A stretch of 24,106 nucleotides of DNA from a virus: positions 1 through 24,106 of the IMG/VR virus record IMGVR_UViG_3300027741_003298, one strand, 5' to 3'. The translations under genes and the position numbers were made by a program. Shown here one piece after another: positions 1 to 6,290 of the stretch. Under the pieces are notes generated by a model. It was given only the letters and a program-made list of their open reading frames with translations. It made no database searches and had not been told where the DNA came from. Position 1 is the first letter of the stretch. Every line of letters starts with the position of its first letter.

Positions 1-351
1 AGTGGAAAGATTGTGCGCATACTCAAAAAACAACACACTGTGCCTTTCAGCGATGAAAAGGACTGGCTGTTGATCGACACTGACCCGGCCAAGGGCAATC
101 GTGGTCTGGGTCTCAAGTGGATACCGGCCCACACACGATTTGAATGGGTCAGGCCCTATCGTGACACCGTGGAGGAAAACTTTGCCGACGGCCGGGGCCC
201 GGGTCGTCCAGGAGACAGCCAACGCCATGGTATTCCCAAGGGTGCTACCATGGCCCAACTGGAAAAGGCTGCAAAAGCACCAGGCCGTAAAGGACAGCTG
301 GCCCGCTGGCAACTAAATATGCGTAGAGGAAAGAAAAATGAGAGCCAATGA
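1..351 (+). CDS. C-terminal part of a phage protein, basic tail (5' truncated)
   Basis: The reading frame is open from the first base, so the gene very probably starts upstream of the window; a GTG at 13 is the only nearby internal start. The visible 116 residues end in a basic module (GDSQRHGIPKGAT, then GQLARWQLNMRRGKK). I recognise this kind of tail from hypothetical proteins of marine T4-like phages, but it has no function I can name. It overlaps the next gene by 14 bases, and that gene also has basic tail modules, so the two may belong to the same class of DNA-associated or head-packaged proteins; that is inference. The SD-like stretch AGAGGA for the next gene lies within its last codons. 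Confidence 0.7.
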   Translation, partial: SGKIVRILKKQHTVPFSDEKDWLLIDTDPAKGNRGLGLKWIPAHTRFEWVRPYRDTVEENFADGRGPGRPGDSQRHGIPKGATMAQLEKAAKAPGRKGQLARWQLNMRRGKKNESQ

Positions 352-2275
352 AATCATCACTGAAAAGTGGAGTGCCAAATACAAGCGCAGTATCAACTGC
401 AGCCACCCTCGTGGCTTCAGCCAACGGGCGCATTGTGCTGGTAAAAAGAAGCACACGGAAAGCCATGAGGTAATGGAACAGGTGTGTCCCGACTGTGGTA
501 TGTGTCAAACACACGGCAATGTCATGGAAATTCGAAAAGGCCAAAAGGACGCAAATGGCTATACCCGTTGCTGGCCTGGCAAGCATGCTGAAGGTACCAA
601 GCAGGGCAAAAACGGTCCTGTACGCAACTGTGAGCCCAACGAGTCGCAAGGTGTGGCGGAAGGTGCCGGCAACAACTTACAAACAATTATAAAGTCTTTC
701 GTTGACAGTCCAAGTGGGCAGAAATATAAAAAATACGATTGTAAAACAATAACCAGGGTATTTGTACAATGGGCAGAACAAAATAAAATTCCAGCACAGG
801 TAATTTCATTGGCTCCGCCCAGTGCTGAATTTATCAAAAAAAATCCACAGTTCAAAGGTAAGAGTGGCCAAGGTGATGGACACATCATGCCTGTGGTCGA
901 CGGCAATGCCATTGACTTTACTGTAAGACAGTTTGGGATTACCAAATCTTTTGAAAATCCATTAGTAACACCAACCAATAGTCTGCCAGCAGTGTATGGC
1001 AGATTTGGATATTTTACAGACAAGCCAGAATGGTTCTTGGGAGGTAAATCTTATTGGATGGGTCCACTAAGTTCAATACCAAACAAAATTTTTAATCAAA
1101 ATTTTAGTGATGAAATGTTAGAGCAAGGTGTGGCGGAAGGCGAAGGTGGTTTGGGTCAAACAGCCGGTATAGGTATAAATGGTAAACAGTTTAACTTCAG
1201 TATTAAAGACCTTATCGCCAAAGCACAAAATTATCCTGAAAAAAAATTAAATCCGCAGTTATTTGTTAAGCAATTGGCAGATAGACACGAGGACCCAAAG
1301 CAAACAGCCGCAAGAGCACAGGCCGCTGATTTACAATATCCTATTATTGTTGTTCAAGATGGCAACACATTGATGATTGCTGATGGCACACATAGAGCAC
1401 AAAAAGCCATAATGAATAAATTGCCTAGTATCAATGCTCGTGTGATACCAGTAAAAGATATGGATGAATTCAGTCAGCAAGGTGTGGCGGAAGGCTCCGA
1501 GAACAATAACCCAATAGCAAATAAAATATTCTTTGCTCGTAGTAATAAAACACCCAAAGGCTGGAGTTATGACCATGTTGGATTTATAACTCAAGATGGA
1601 AAACAAATTCAAATGAGTGGGCATAAAGGCAATGATGTATATGTCACTAACGATGTGACTGATGATCCAGAGTTTCCTAAACAAAATATCAAAATTGTAT
1701 CATTATCAAAACCAGTATTGGTTCCTACAACCAACACAGTAGGAGCAGAAAATTGCGGAACATTTGTAGCAAATGTATTACAAACCAATGGTATAAAAGG
1801 TATTGATACACAAAAAATATATAGTGTGTTCAAAAAACCTCATCAGCAAGGTGTGGCGGAAGAACTCAACGAAGAGTTTGATCTAATCGAAAGCATCATT
1901 GAAGATATTGCCGCCCAAAATGGTGTAGATGCCGAAGCAGTATGGGAAGACCTAGAATCACTCACAGAAGATGAGTTGTATGCATTTGCTGTGACTTCGC
2001 AACTGAACGAAGATTGGCAAAAGGCCAACAAACAGGATCGCACAGCAGGCATGAGTCAGAAAGCTGTGAACGCTTACCGTAGAGAAAATCCCGGCTCAAA
2101 ATTGAAAACTGCTGTGACCACAAAGCCTTCAAAGTTAAAGCGGGGCAGCAAGGCATCAAAGCGCAGAAAGAGCTATTGCTCACGCAGTCGTGGTCAAATG
2201 AAAATGCACAATATTTCGTGTGCCAAGACTCCGGACAAGGCCATCTGCAAGGCACGCCGACGCTGGAACTGTTGA
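338..2275 (+). CDS. modular polyprotein with four QGVAE cleavage-like linkers
   Basis: A 645-residue protein beginning MRANEIITE|K, which resembles the T4 internal-protein capsid-targeting leader (MKTYQEFIAE|A). Four copies of Q-G-V-A-E occur at residues 104-108, 263-267, 381-385 and 504-508, and split it into five parts. Part 1 (about 10-103) is Cys-rich and basic, with CSHPRGFSQRAHCAGKKK and CPDCGMC. Part 2 has Cys135/His182/Asp193. Part 3 has DGTHR at 349-353. Part 4 has His413 and Cys473 (ENCGTF). Part 5 is acidic, then strongly basic, ending in a Cys-containing CSRSRGQMK...ARRRWNC tail. T4 prohead protease cuts after (L/I)-x-E, so V-A-E|G is a plausible cut site. I infer a head-packaged precursor whose pieces are injected. 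Start chosen for the AGAGGA upstream and the leader match. Parts 2-4 are AT-rich. Confidence 0.75.
   Translation: MRANEIITEKWSAKYKRSINCSHPRGFSQRAHCAGKKKHTESHEVMEQVCPDCGMCQTHGNVMEIRKGQKDANGYTRCWPGKHAEGTKQGKNGPVRNCEPNESQGVAEGAGNNLQTIIKSFVDSPSGQKYKKYDCKTITRVFVQWAEQNKIPAQVISLAPPSAEFIKKNPQFKGKSGQGDGHIMPVVDGNAIDFTVRQFGITKSFENPLVTPTNSLPAVYGRFGYFTDKPEWFLGGKSYWMGPLSSIPNKIFNQNFSDEMLEQGVAEGEGGLGQTAGIGINGKQFNFSIKDLIAKAQNYPEKKLNPQLFVKQLADRHEDPKQTAARAQAADLQYPIIVVQDGNTLMIADGTHRAQKAIMNKLPSINARVIPVKDMDEFSQQGVAEGSENNNPIANKIFFARSNKTPKGWSYDHVGFITQDGKQIQMSGHKGNDVYVTNDVTDDPEFPKQNIKIVSLSKPVLVPTTNTVGAENCGTFVANVLQTNGIKGIDTQKIYSVFKKPHQQGVAEELNEEFDLIESIIEDIAAQNGVDAEAVWEDLESLTEDELYAFAVTSQLNEDWQKANKQDRTAGMSQKAVNAYRRENPGSKLKTAVTTKPSKLKRGSKASKRRKSYCSRSRGQMKMHNISCAKTPDKAICKARRRWNC
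646..663 (+). repeat. in-frame repeat copy 1, encodes QGVAEG
   Basis: GCAAGGTGTGGCGGAAGG. The first 17 bases are identical in all four copies (starts at 646, 1123, 1477, 1846), and base 18 is shared by three. All copies are in the same reading frame. This copy joins the basic Cys-rich N-terminal part to the first AT-rich cassette. Confidence 0.95.
664..1122 (+). other. cassette A: Cys/His/Asp papain-like or transglutaminase-like module
   Basis: This stretch encodes about residues 109-262 of the polyprotein. It contains DCKTITRVF (Cys135) at a helix-like start, then GDGHIMPVV (His182) and NAIDFT (Asp193). That order and spacing fit a papain/transglutaminase-like fold, where a Cys at a helix start is followed by His and Asp on strands. 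Repeat-to-repeat length is 477 bases, exactly 159 codons. Base composition is clearly more A/T-rich than the regions before 640 and after 1900. Enzyme activity is inferred only from motif order; the family is not recognised with certainty. Confidence 0.45.
1123..1140 (+). repeat. in-frame repeat copy 2, encodes QGVAEG
   Basis: Identical over 18 bases to copy 1. It separates cassette A from cassette B. The flanking sequences differ (GAGCAAGG versus GTCGCAAGG), so conservation is limited to the repeat itself. Confidence 0.95.
1141..1476 (+). other. cassette B: ParB/sulfiredoxin-like module
   Basis: This stretch encodes about residues 268-380. YPIIVVQDGNTLMIADGTHR ends in D349-G-T-H-R353. A hydrophobic strand, a D-G turn and a (D)GxHR box are typical of ParB-like nuclease/CTPase and sulfiredoxin folds. 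The repeat-to-repeat length is 354 bases (118 codons). It is AT-rich like its neighbouring cassettes. The match rests on one motif, so the family call is tentative. Confidence 0.5.
1477..1494 (+). repeat. in-frame repeat copy 3, encodes QGVAEG
   Basis: Identical over 18 bases to copies 1 and 2. It separates cassette B from cassette C and is preceded by CAG, as copy 4 is. Confidence 0.95.
1495..1845 (+). other. cassette C: permuted NlpC/P60 / LRAT-like module
   Basis: This stretch encodes about residues 386-503. It reads YDHVGFIT (His413), then MSGHKGND (His429), and near the end AENCGTFVANVL (Cys473). His before an Asn-Cys helix is the circularly permuted order of LRAT/YiiX-type NlpC/P60 enzymes (HxG...NCxxF), which act as peptidases, amidases or acyltransferases. 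Repeat-to-repeat length is 369 bases (123 codons). It is AT-rich. The fold assignment rests on motif order and is inference. Confidence 0.5.
1846..1862 (+). repeat. in-frame repeat copy 4, encodes QGVAEE
   Basis: Shares 17 bases with the other copies, then diverges (GAAGAA rather than GAAGGC/GAAGGT), giving E-E instead of E-G at the putative cut. It marks the return to the less AT-rich C-terminal part of the gene. Confidence 0.95.
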
Positions 2276-2276
2276 C

Positions 2277-3104
2277 ATGATTGACATCTGCACTGTGGTG
2301 TTTGAGCCAGAGCTGCTGTATTTGAAAGCCCAGGCACGCAGCATCGAACTGTACTGTGCCAACATTGGCATACGCAGTATCTTGATCATGGTCAACGATG
2401 AACGATCCGTGGCCAACAAAATTGATCCTGCTTGGTGGGGGTCTCTACAAGATCGCGTCACGGTGATCCCACGACAGGCATTCTCAACCAATTTTCCCGA
2501 ACACGGATGGCTTGGCCAGCAAACACTCAAGATGCTGGGTGCTGCTGCCAGCTACAACACCTGGTGCATGGTACTAGACGCCAAAACCATATTTGTAAAT
2601 CCGTTTGAATTGAACGAACTCATGGATGCTCAACAGAGGCCAAACACCGGAATTAGAACTATACAGCCAGTGTTTGAGCCCAGTCGTGTGCGAGTAAGCA
2701 AACTGTTTGATATTGACCAACAACATGTGTTGGGACCAGCTGGTGTGCCATTTTTGTTTCACACTCGGTCCATGAGAGCCTTGATTGCAGATGTAGAACG
2801 CCGTGTTCAACAATCATTCCCAGACTGGTTTCATGCACAGGGCATGATAACTGAATTTATTTTGTACTCAGGGTTTTTGCAATCACAAGGTCGGCTGGAT
2901 CAGTTGTATAACATCGACTCAAACATCATAGAATGCAACAATCTTTGCCACAGCGAAGTGTCACAGTTTGAAACCAAATTTCAAACCATGCCCAGCAGTC
3001 ACACTGTGAGTGTACATCGCGGTGCCTGGAGTCAATTGACTGCAGACCAACAACAAAGATATCAGGACTTTTTACGCAGTCGTGGCATTGCTGCAGAATG
3101 GTAA
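2277..3104 (+). CDS. glycosyltransferase-like protein (DUF6492-type)
   Basis: The 275-residue protein starts at an ATG two bases after the upstream stop (2273-2275). An in-frame GTG at 2220 lies inside the previous gene and is less likely. The N-terminus (IDICTVVFEPELLYLKAQ, then GIRSILIMVND) and the later WCMVLDAKTIFVNPF look like the nucleotide-sugar fold of GT-A-like DUF6492 proteins: an early hydrophobic strand, then a D-x-K/D-x-D-like site where substrate and metal sit. LDAKT takes the place of a classical DxD, so activity is uncertain. It is followed by dehydrogenase-like and deacetylase-like genes, suggesting a glycan or small-molecule modification block. No clear SD is seen, so it is probably translated by coupling to the upstream gene. 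Confidence 0.55.
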   Translation: MIDICTVVFEPELLYLKAQARSIELYCANIGIRSILIMVNDERSVANKIDPAWWGSLQDRVTVIPRQAFSTNFPEHGWLGQQTLKMLGAAASYNTWCMVLDAKTIFVNPFELNELMDAQQRPNTGIRTIQPVFEPSRVRVSKLFDIDQQHVLGPAGVPFLFHTRSMRALIADVERRVQQSFPDWFHAQGMITEFILYSGFLQSQGRLDQLYNIDSNIIECNNLCHSEVSQFETKFQTMPSSHTVSVHRGAWSQLTADQQQRYQDFLRSRGIAAEW

Positions 3105-3121
3105 TAGCAGGACAAATGTTC

Positions 3122-3129
3122 TATAAATA
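3122..3129 (+). promoter_or_regulatory. T4-type late promoter box
   Basis: A perfect TATAAATA in the short gap after the glycosyltransferase-like gene, 18 bases before the ATG at 3148. T4-like phages use this box with the gp55 sigma factor and the sliding clamp for late transcription. It would drive the dehydrogenase/deacetylase pair. Confidence 0.65.
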
Positions 3130-3147
3130 CCAATCAAAGAACTCAAC

Positions 3148-4203
3148 ATGCCCAACCTCAACATACTAATTCTAGGAGCCTCTTATGGGTCCTTGCTGGC
3201 CACCAAGATCTTGTTGGCCGGACATGATGTGACCCTGGTGTGCACCGCCGGCACAGCTGACCTAATTAATCAGGTGGGTACAAGAGTGCGGTTTCCAATA
3301 CGAGGACAAGCCGATACAGTAGAAGTAGATTCACGACACTTGCCGGGTTGGCTACGTGCAGCAACACCTGACAATGTCAATCCCGGTGACTTTGATTTGG
3401 TATGTTTGGCCATGCAAGAACCACAGTATGGTGCTCCCGGTGTGAGAGAGTTGATGATCAGAATTGCTGCACACCGGGTACCATGCTTGTCCATCATGAA
3501 CATGCCACCACCACCTTATCTCCGGCGCATGCCCAGGTTACGGGTGGAAAATTACAGCAAGTGTTATCAGGATGCCGAACTGTGGCAAGATTTTGAACCC
3601 GGCCTTGTCACGCTGTGCAGTCCTGATCCACAGGCATTTAGACCCAGCCCACAAGAACCCAATGTGTTGCAAGTGGGCCTGGCCACCAACTTCAAAGCTG
3701 CCGAATTTGAAGATGCTGCTGCCAACCAAATATTGACAGAATTAGAGCGTGACATGGCCCAATCTCAGTGGCACGGACAGGACTTGCCTGTGAAGTTGAA
3801 GGTACACAGTTCCATATATGTACCCTTGGCCAAGTGGTGCATGCTCATGACCGGCAACTATCGTTGTGTGCAAGCTGACTCGGTGCAATCTATCCAGTCT
3901 GCAGTTCACAGTGACTTGGCCGAATCGCAGTCTGTGTATGAGTGGGCGGAATACCTCTGCTTTGTGCTGGGTGCTGCCCCAGGAGACCTGGTGCCATTTG
4001 AAAAATATTCTCAGGCCGCCCAGAGTTTGCTCAAACCATCTTCGGTAGCGAGATCATTAGCAGCTGGTGCTACCAGCGTGGAGCGAGTGGATCTCTTGGT
4101 CAAACTTGTTGCTGAAGATCTAGGACAGGATTCCTCAATGGTTGCTCACACTGTTGAAAATGTCAACCGCTGGTTGAGTCGCAATCAAAAAATCGCACAA
4201 TAG
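3148..4203 (+). CDS. ketopantoate reductase-like NAD(P) dehydrogenase
   Basis: A 351-residue protein. The N-terminal Rossmann signature is LILGASYGSLLATKILLAGH (GxxxGS instead of the usual GxGxxG), followed by an acid/basic switch region (VTLVCTAG). In the second half, LAKWCMLMTGN resembles the PanE/ApbA motif with a catalytic Lys (Lys229 here) and downstream Asn. Length fits the PanE family with a small extension. The family reduces 2-oxo acids such as ketopantoate with NADPH; the substrate here is unknown, and phage copies may act on other keto-sugars or opine-like compounds. It overlaps the deacetylase gene by one base (TAGTG), suggesting coupled translation. A late-promoter box sits 18 bases upstream. 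Confidence 0.65.
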   Translation: MPNLNILILGASYGSLLATKILLAGHDVTLVCTAGTADLINQVGTRVRFPIRGQADTVEVDSRHLPGWLRAATPDNVNPGDFDLVCLAMQEPQYGAPGVRELMIRIAAHRVPCLSIMNMPPPPYLRRMPRLRVENYSKCYQDAELWQDFEPGLVTLCSPDPQAFRPSPQEPNVLQVGLATNFKAAEFEDAAANQILTELERDMAQSQWHGQDLPVKLKVHSSIYVPLAKWCMLMTGNYRCVQADSVQSIQSAVHSDLAESQSVYEWAEYLCFVLGAAPGDLVPFEKYSQAAQSLLKPSSVARSLAAGATSVERVDLLVKLVAEDLGQDSSMVAHTVENVNRWLSRNQKIAQ

Positions 4204-4745
4204 TGAATCAAACCAAAGCCATTTGCTTGGTAGCACATCCCGATGACTGTGTGATTTTTGGCTACAGTTACATCTACAATCATCCCGAGTGGTCCTGGGC
4301 CATTGGTTATCTAACCTATACACAACAAGATACTCGGGGCGCAGAACTGGCAGCATTTTGGCAGCGCCGAGGTATTCCCACAGTATTTCTGGGGTTTGAA
4401 GATCACTGGCATGACAACGAACAAAAACAATTCACTCGCTGGTCAGCCGCAGAAGCCGAGTCGGCTCTCTGGAACTTGGCCAAACAATATGATGTTGTTC
4501 TCACACACGATGCACAAGGTGATTATGGTCATATACATCATGTGCTGGTTCACCAAGCAGTAAAGCAGCACCCGGCTGTGGTTGAATTCGCTCCTCCCGG
4601 TCAAGGCAATGTGATTCACGAAGTTCCTGCTGATGCATACAGCCTAGATGAACTTCCGCAACATGGTGAAATAATAAAAGGATTTCATGGTCAAGCACAC
4701 CGCAACAGTTATCATGAGCCGGACTCTATAAATACTAGACCATGA
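4203..4745 (+). CDS. PIG-L / LmbE-family N-deacetylase
   Basis: A 180-residue protein with a GTG start that overlaps the upstream TAG. The zinc-site motif AHPDD is at residues 11-15, and a second motif, THDAQGDYGHIHH, gives the remaining His ligand. This is the standard signature of the PIG-L/LmbE family, which removes acetyl groups from N-acetylglucosamine-containing lipids, bacillithiol/mycothiol precursors and antibiotics. The protein is somewhat shorter than many family members (around 220-260). Its stop overlaps the ATG of the GH19 gene. With the neighbouring PanE-like and glycosyltransferase-like genes it suggests editing of a sugar or capsule precursor. Substrate unknown. Confidence 0.8.
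   Translation: MNQTKAICLVAHPDDCVIFGYSYIYNHPEWSWAIGYLTYTQQDTRGAELAAFWQRRGIPTVFLGFEDHWHDNEQKQFTRWSAAEAESALWNLAKQYDVVLTHDAQGDYGHIHHVLVHQAVKQHPAVVEFAPPGQGNVIHEVPADAYSLDELPQHGEIIKGFHGQAHRNSYHEPDSINTRP
4727..4734 (+). promoter_or_regulatory. T4-type late promoter box close to the GH19 start
   Basis: A perfect TATAAATA within the end of the deacetylase gene, only 7 bases before the ATG at 4742. Late transcripts normally begin a few bases after this box, so the message would be nearly leaderless. No SD is visible between box and ATG. Confidence 0.6.
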
Positions 4746-5389
4746 GAGCCCACGAATTCCTGATCGAAACCTCAGTGCCAGGTCATGATGTTGACGAGGG
4801 CATAAAAAGTACCATTGCGGGCCTGGGTCTAGCTGCAGCCGCAGCATCTGGCATGGCTTCACAATACATGCCCAGACCCGCAGAACCTGCGGCTGCTGCA
4901 CAACAGGCCACGCCACAGGCACAGCTACAGGCCACAGCACAGGCTGCTGGTCTCAAAGGTACCGAACTGACGCAATTCATGGCTCAGTGTGCTCACGAAA
5001 CTGCAGACTTTACCCGCATGAACGAAAAAGGCAGCAGCCAGTACTTTGCGAAAAAGTATGAAAATCCCCGGGCCCGAAAGATCTTGGGCAATACACAAGC
5101 CGGAGACGGTGAACGATTCCGGGGACGTGGTTACATACAGCTGACCGGTCGAGACAACTATACTCGTGCAGGCCGTGCACTGAATCTTCCCTTGGACACC
5201 AACCCCGACCTGGCAGCCAGACCCGATGTGGCAGCCAAGGTTGCGCTGTGGTACTGGAAAAACCGTGTGGCCACAAAGGTAAAAAACTTCAGTGACACTG
5301 ACGCTGCCAGCAAAGCCATAAACCCCCGGGGACATCACGTGGATCGCCGTCAGCAACAGTTTGCTCAATACGCACAAGCTCGAATTTGA
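4742..5389 (+). CDS. GH19 chitinase/lysozyme-like protein with capsid-targeting-like leader
   Basis: A 215-residue protein. It begins MRAHEFLIE|T, resembling the T4 internal-protein leader, followed by HDVDE|G at 16-20, another possible prohead-protease site. An Ala/Gly-rich hydrophobic stretch (about 22-40) and an Ala/Gln/Pro linker (about 44-70) come next. The GH19 domain contains FMAQCAHET (Glu86, probable catalytic acid), Glu95 (probable second acid), LGNTQAGDGERFRGRGYIQL and TGRDNY. GH19 phage enzymes cleave peptidoglycan or chitin. The leader suggests packaging in the head and injection, or a tail-tip role, rather than simple endolysin action; that is inference. The start matches the late-promoter box and leader of the neighbouring proteins. 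Confidence 0.8.
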   Translation: MRAHEFLIETSVPGHDVDEGIKSTIAGLGLAAAAASGMASQYMPRPAEPAAAAQQATPQAQLQATAQAAGLKGTELTQFMAQCAHETADFTRMNEKGSSQYFAKKYENPRARKILGNTQAGDGERFRGRGYIQLTGRDNYTRAGRALNLPLDTNPDLAARPDVAAKVALWYWKNRVATKVKNFSDTDAASKAINPRGHHVDRRQQQFAQYAQARI

Positions 5390-5402
5390 CACTAAATACA
5401 GC

Positions 5403-5699
5403 ATGAAACAATATGTTCGAGTGCTGTGTGATGTGGATTGTATATGGCAGCAGCCGCATCCACGCTATCGTGTGTTTGTAAACAACGAACTGTTTGCTGA
5501 ACGCGAGTGGTCCTGGACTGACAGCACCCTGGAAGAAGTGATTCAGATCGAAGCTGAACCTGGCAAATATGTCGTCGGCTATCAACTGCTGCCACATGAA
5601 TCAGCTGAGTTAATTGCCGGCAATCTCCGAGTAGATCACGGCTCAGCTGATGTTGATGGCTGGACTGTGACCATACACCCATGCGATTCCGAGAACTGA
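5403..5699 (+). CDS. conserved phage hypothetical, 98 aa
   Basis: Start taken at ATG 5403, after the GH19 stop (5387-5389); an in-frame upstream ATG at 5361 would overlap GH19. The protein is rich in beta-strand-like segments (YVRVLCDVDCIW, YRVFVNN, WTVTIHP) with no membrane segment or catalytic motif. Function unknown. A CTAAATAC element at 5392-5399 lies 3 bases before the ATG and no SD is seen. It overlaps the next gene by 19 bases. Confidence 0.7.
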   Translation: MKQYVRVLCDVDCIWQQPHPRYRVFVNNELFAEREWSWTDSTLEEVIQIEAEPGKYVVGYQLLPHESAELIAGNLRVDHGSADVDGWTVTIHPCDSEN

Positions 5700-5887
5700 T
5701 CGAAACTACCAGCACTGTGTCAGGTGCCATTGCCACTGTGGCCCAACCTCTAGGCGGGGTGGTGACAAGAAGCGGCGGATCCTTGTTAAGTGGTAAATAC
5801 ACAGTGGATCCTGTTCCCAACACTCCACCCAAATATCGAAGGAAAAAACATGCTGGCGGAAAGTTTAAAAACTCTATTGGCAACTGA
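5681..5887 (+). CDS. small putative head-packaged protein, 68 aa
   Basis: The 68-residue protein starts MRFRELIE|T, again a short amphipathic leader ending in Ile-Glu that resembles a capsid-targeting peptide. The rest contains VSGAIATVAQPLGGVVTRS and a basic tail (PKYRRKKHAGGKFKNS). Small proteins with an 'ATVAQPLGG'-like segment occur in T4-like marine phages, without known role. It overlaps the previous gene by 19 bases and the Dps gene by 38 bases. Its own SD is not evident. The leader places it in the same putative packaged set as the genes at 338, 4742 and 6909; that is inference. Confidence 0.6.
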   Translation: MRFRELIETTSTVSGAIATVAQPLGGVVTRSGGSLLSGKYTVDPVPNTPPKYRRKKHAGGKFKNSIGN

Positions 5888-6290
5888 GTATGCCTACACA
5901 ATTAAATCTCAGCTGTTTCACTGGAACGTGGAAGGTGCTGACTTTGTGCAGTTGCATGAGTTTTTTCAAACCATCTACGAAGATGCCTACAGCGCCATTG
6001 ATCCCACTGCTGAATACATTCGCAGTCTAGAAGAATACACTCCCGGCAGCTTTGAGCGATTCCTGGAACTGAGCCAGATAGGTGGACAAACACGCATACC
6101 CCGAGCCAGACTCATGATCGAAGAGCTGTTGGCCAACAGCATGACCATGATCGAGCTGCTGAATCAGTGCTTTGCCGAAGCCGAAGCCGAAAACAAACAA
6201 GACATTGCCAATTTTATGGCCGAACGACTGAGCCAACACAACAAATATGCTTGGCAAATGCGCAGCTTGCTCAAGGAAGCACGAGCATGA
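5850..6290 (+). CDS. Dps-like ferritin
   Basis: A 146-residue protein starting at ATG 5850, with AAGGA 6 bases upstream; an earlier in-frame start at 5790 lacks an SD. The sequence QLFHWNVEGADFVQLHEFF...IYEDAYSAIDPTAEYIRSL carries the Dps ferroxidase ligands His24, His36, Asp51 and Glu55. Their spacing (12, 15, 4) matches E. coli Dps. The length is close to the usual ~160. Dps proteins form 12-mers that oxidise and store iron and often bind DNA. In a phage it could protect packaged or replicating DNA from oxidative damage, or handle host iron. It overlaps the next gene as ATGA. Confidence 0.85.
   Translation: MLAESLKTLLATEYAYTIKSQLFHWNVEGADFVQLHEFFQTIYEDAYSAIDPTAEYIRSLEEYTPGSFERFLELSQIGGQTRIPRARLMIEELLANSMTMIELLNQCFAEAEAENKQDIANFMAERLSQHNKYAWQMRSLLKEARA

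Noticed and set aside
313-319. CTAAATA as a late promoter before the polyprotein
   Set aside because: One mismatch from TATAAATA and within coding sequence of the upstream gene; a short A/T motif like this is expected by chance, and an AGAGGA SD already explains translation.
646-1862. CRISPR array
   Set aside because: The repeat is short and encodes in-frame protein, and spacings (354-477 bases) are far too long and uneven for spacers.
5850-5864. ATGCTGGCGGAAAG at the Dps start as a repeat copy
   Set aside because: It shares only TGGCGGAA with the repeat and encodes M-L-A-E at the very start of a protein that matches Dps from there; likely coincidence.
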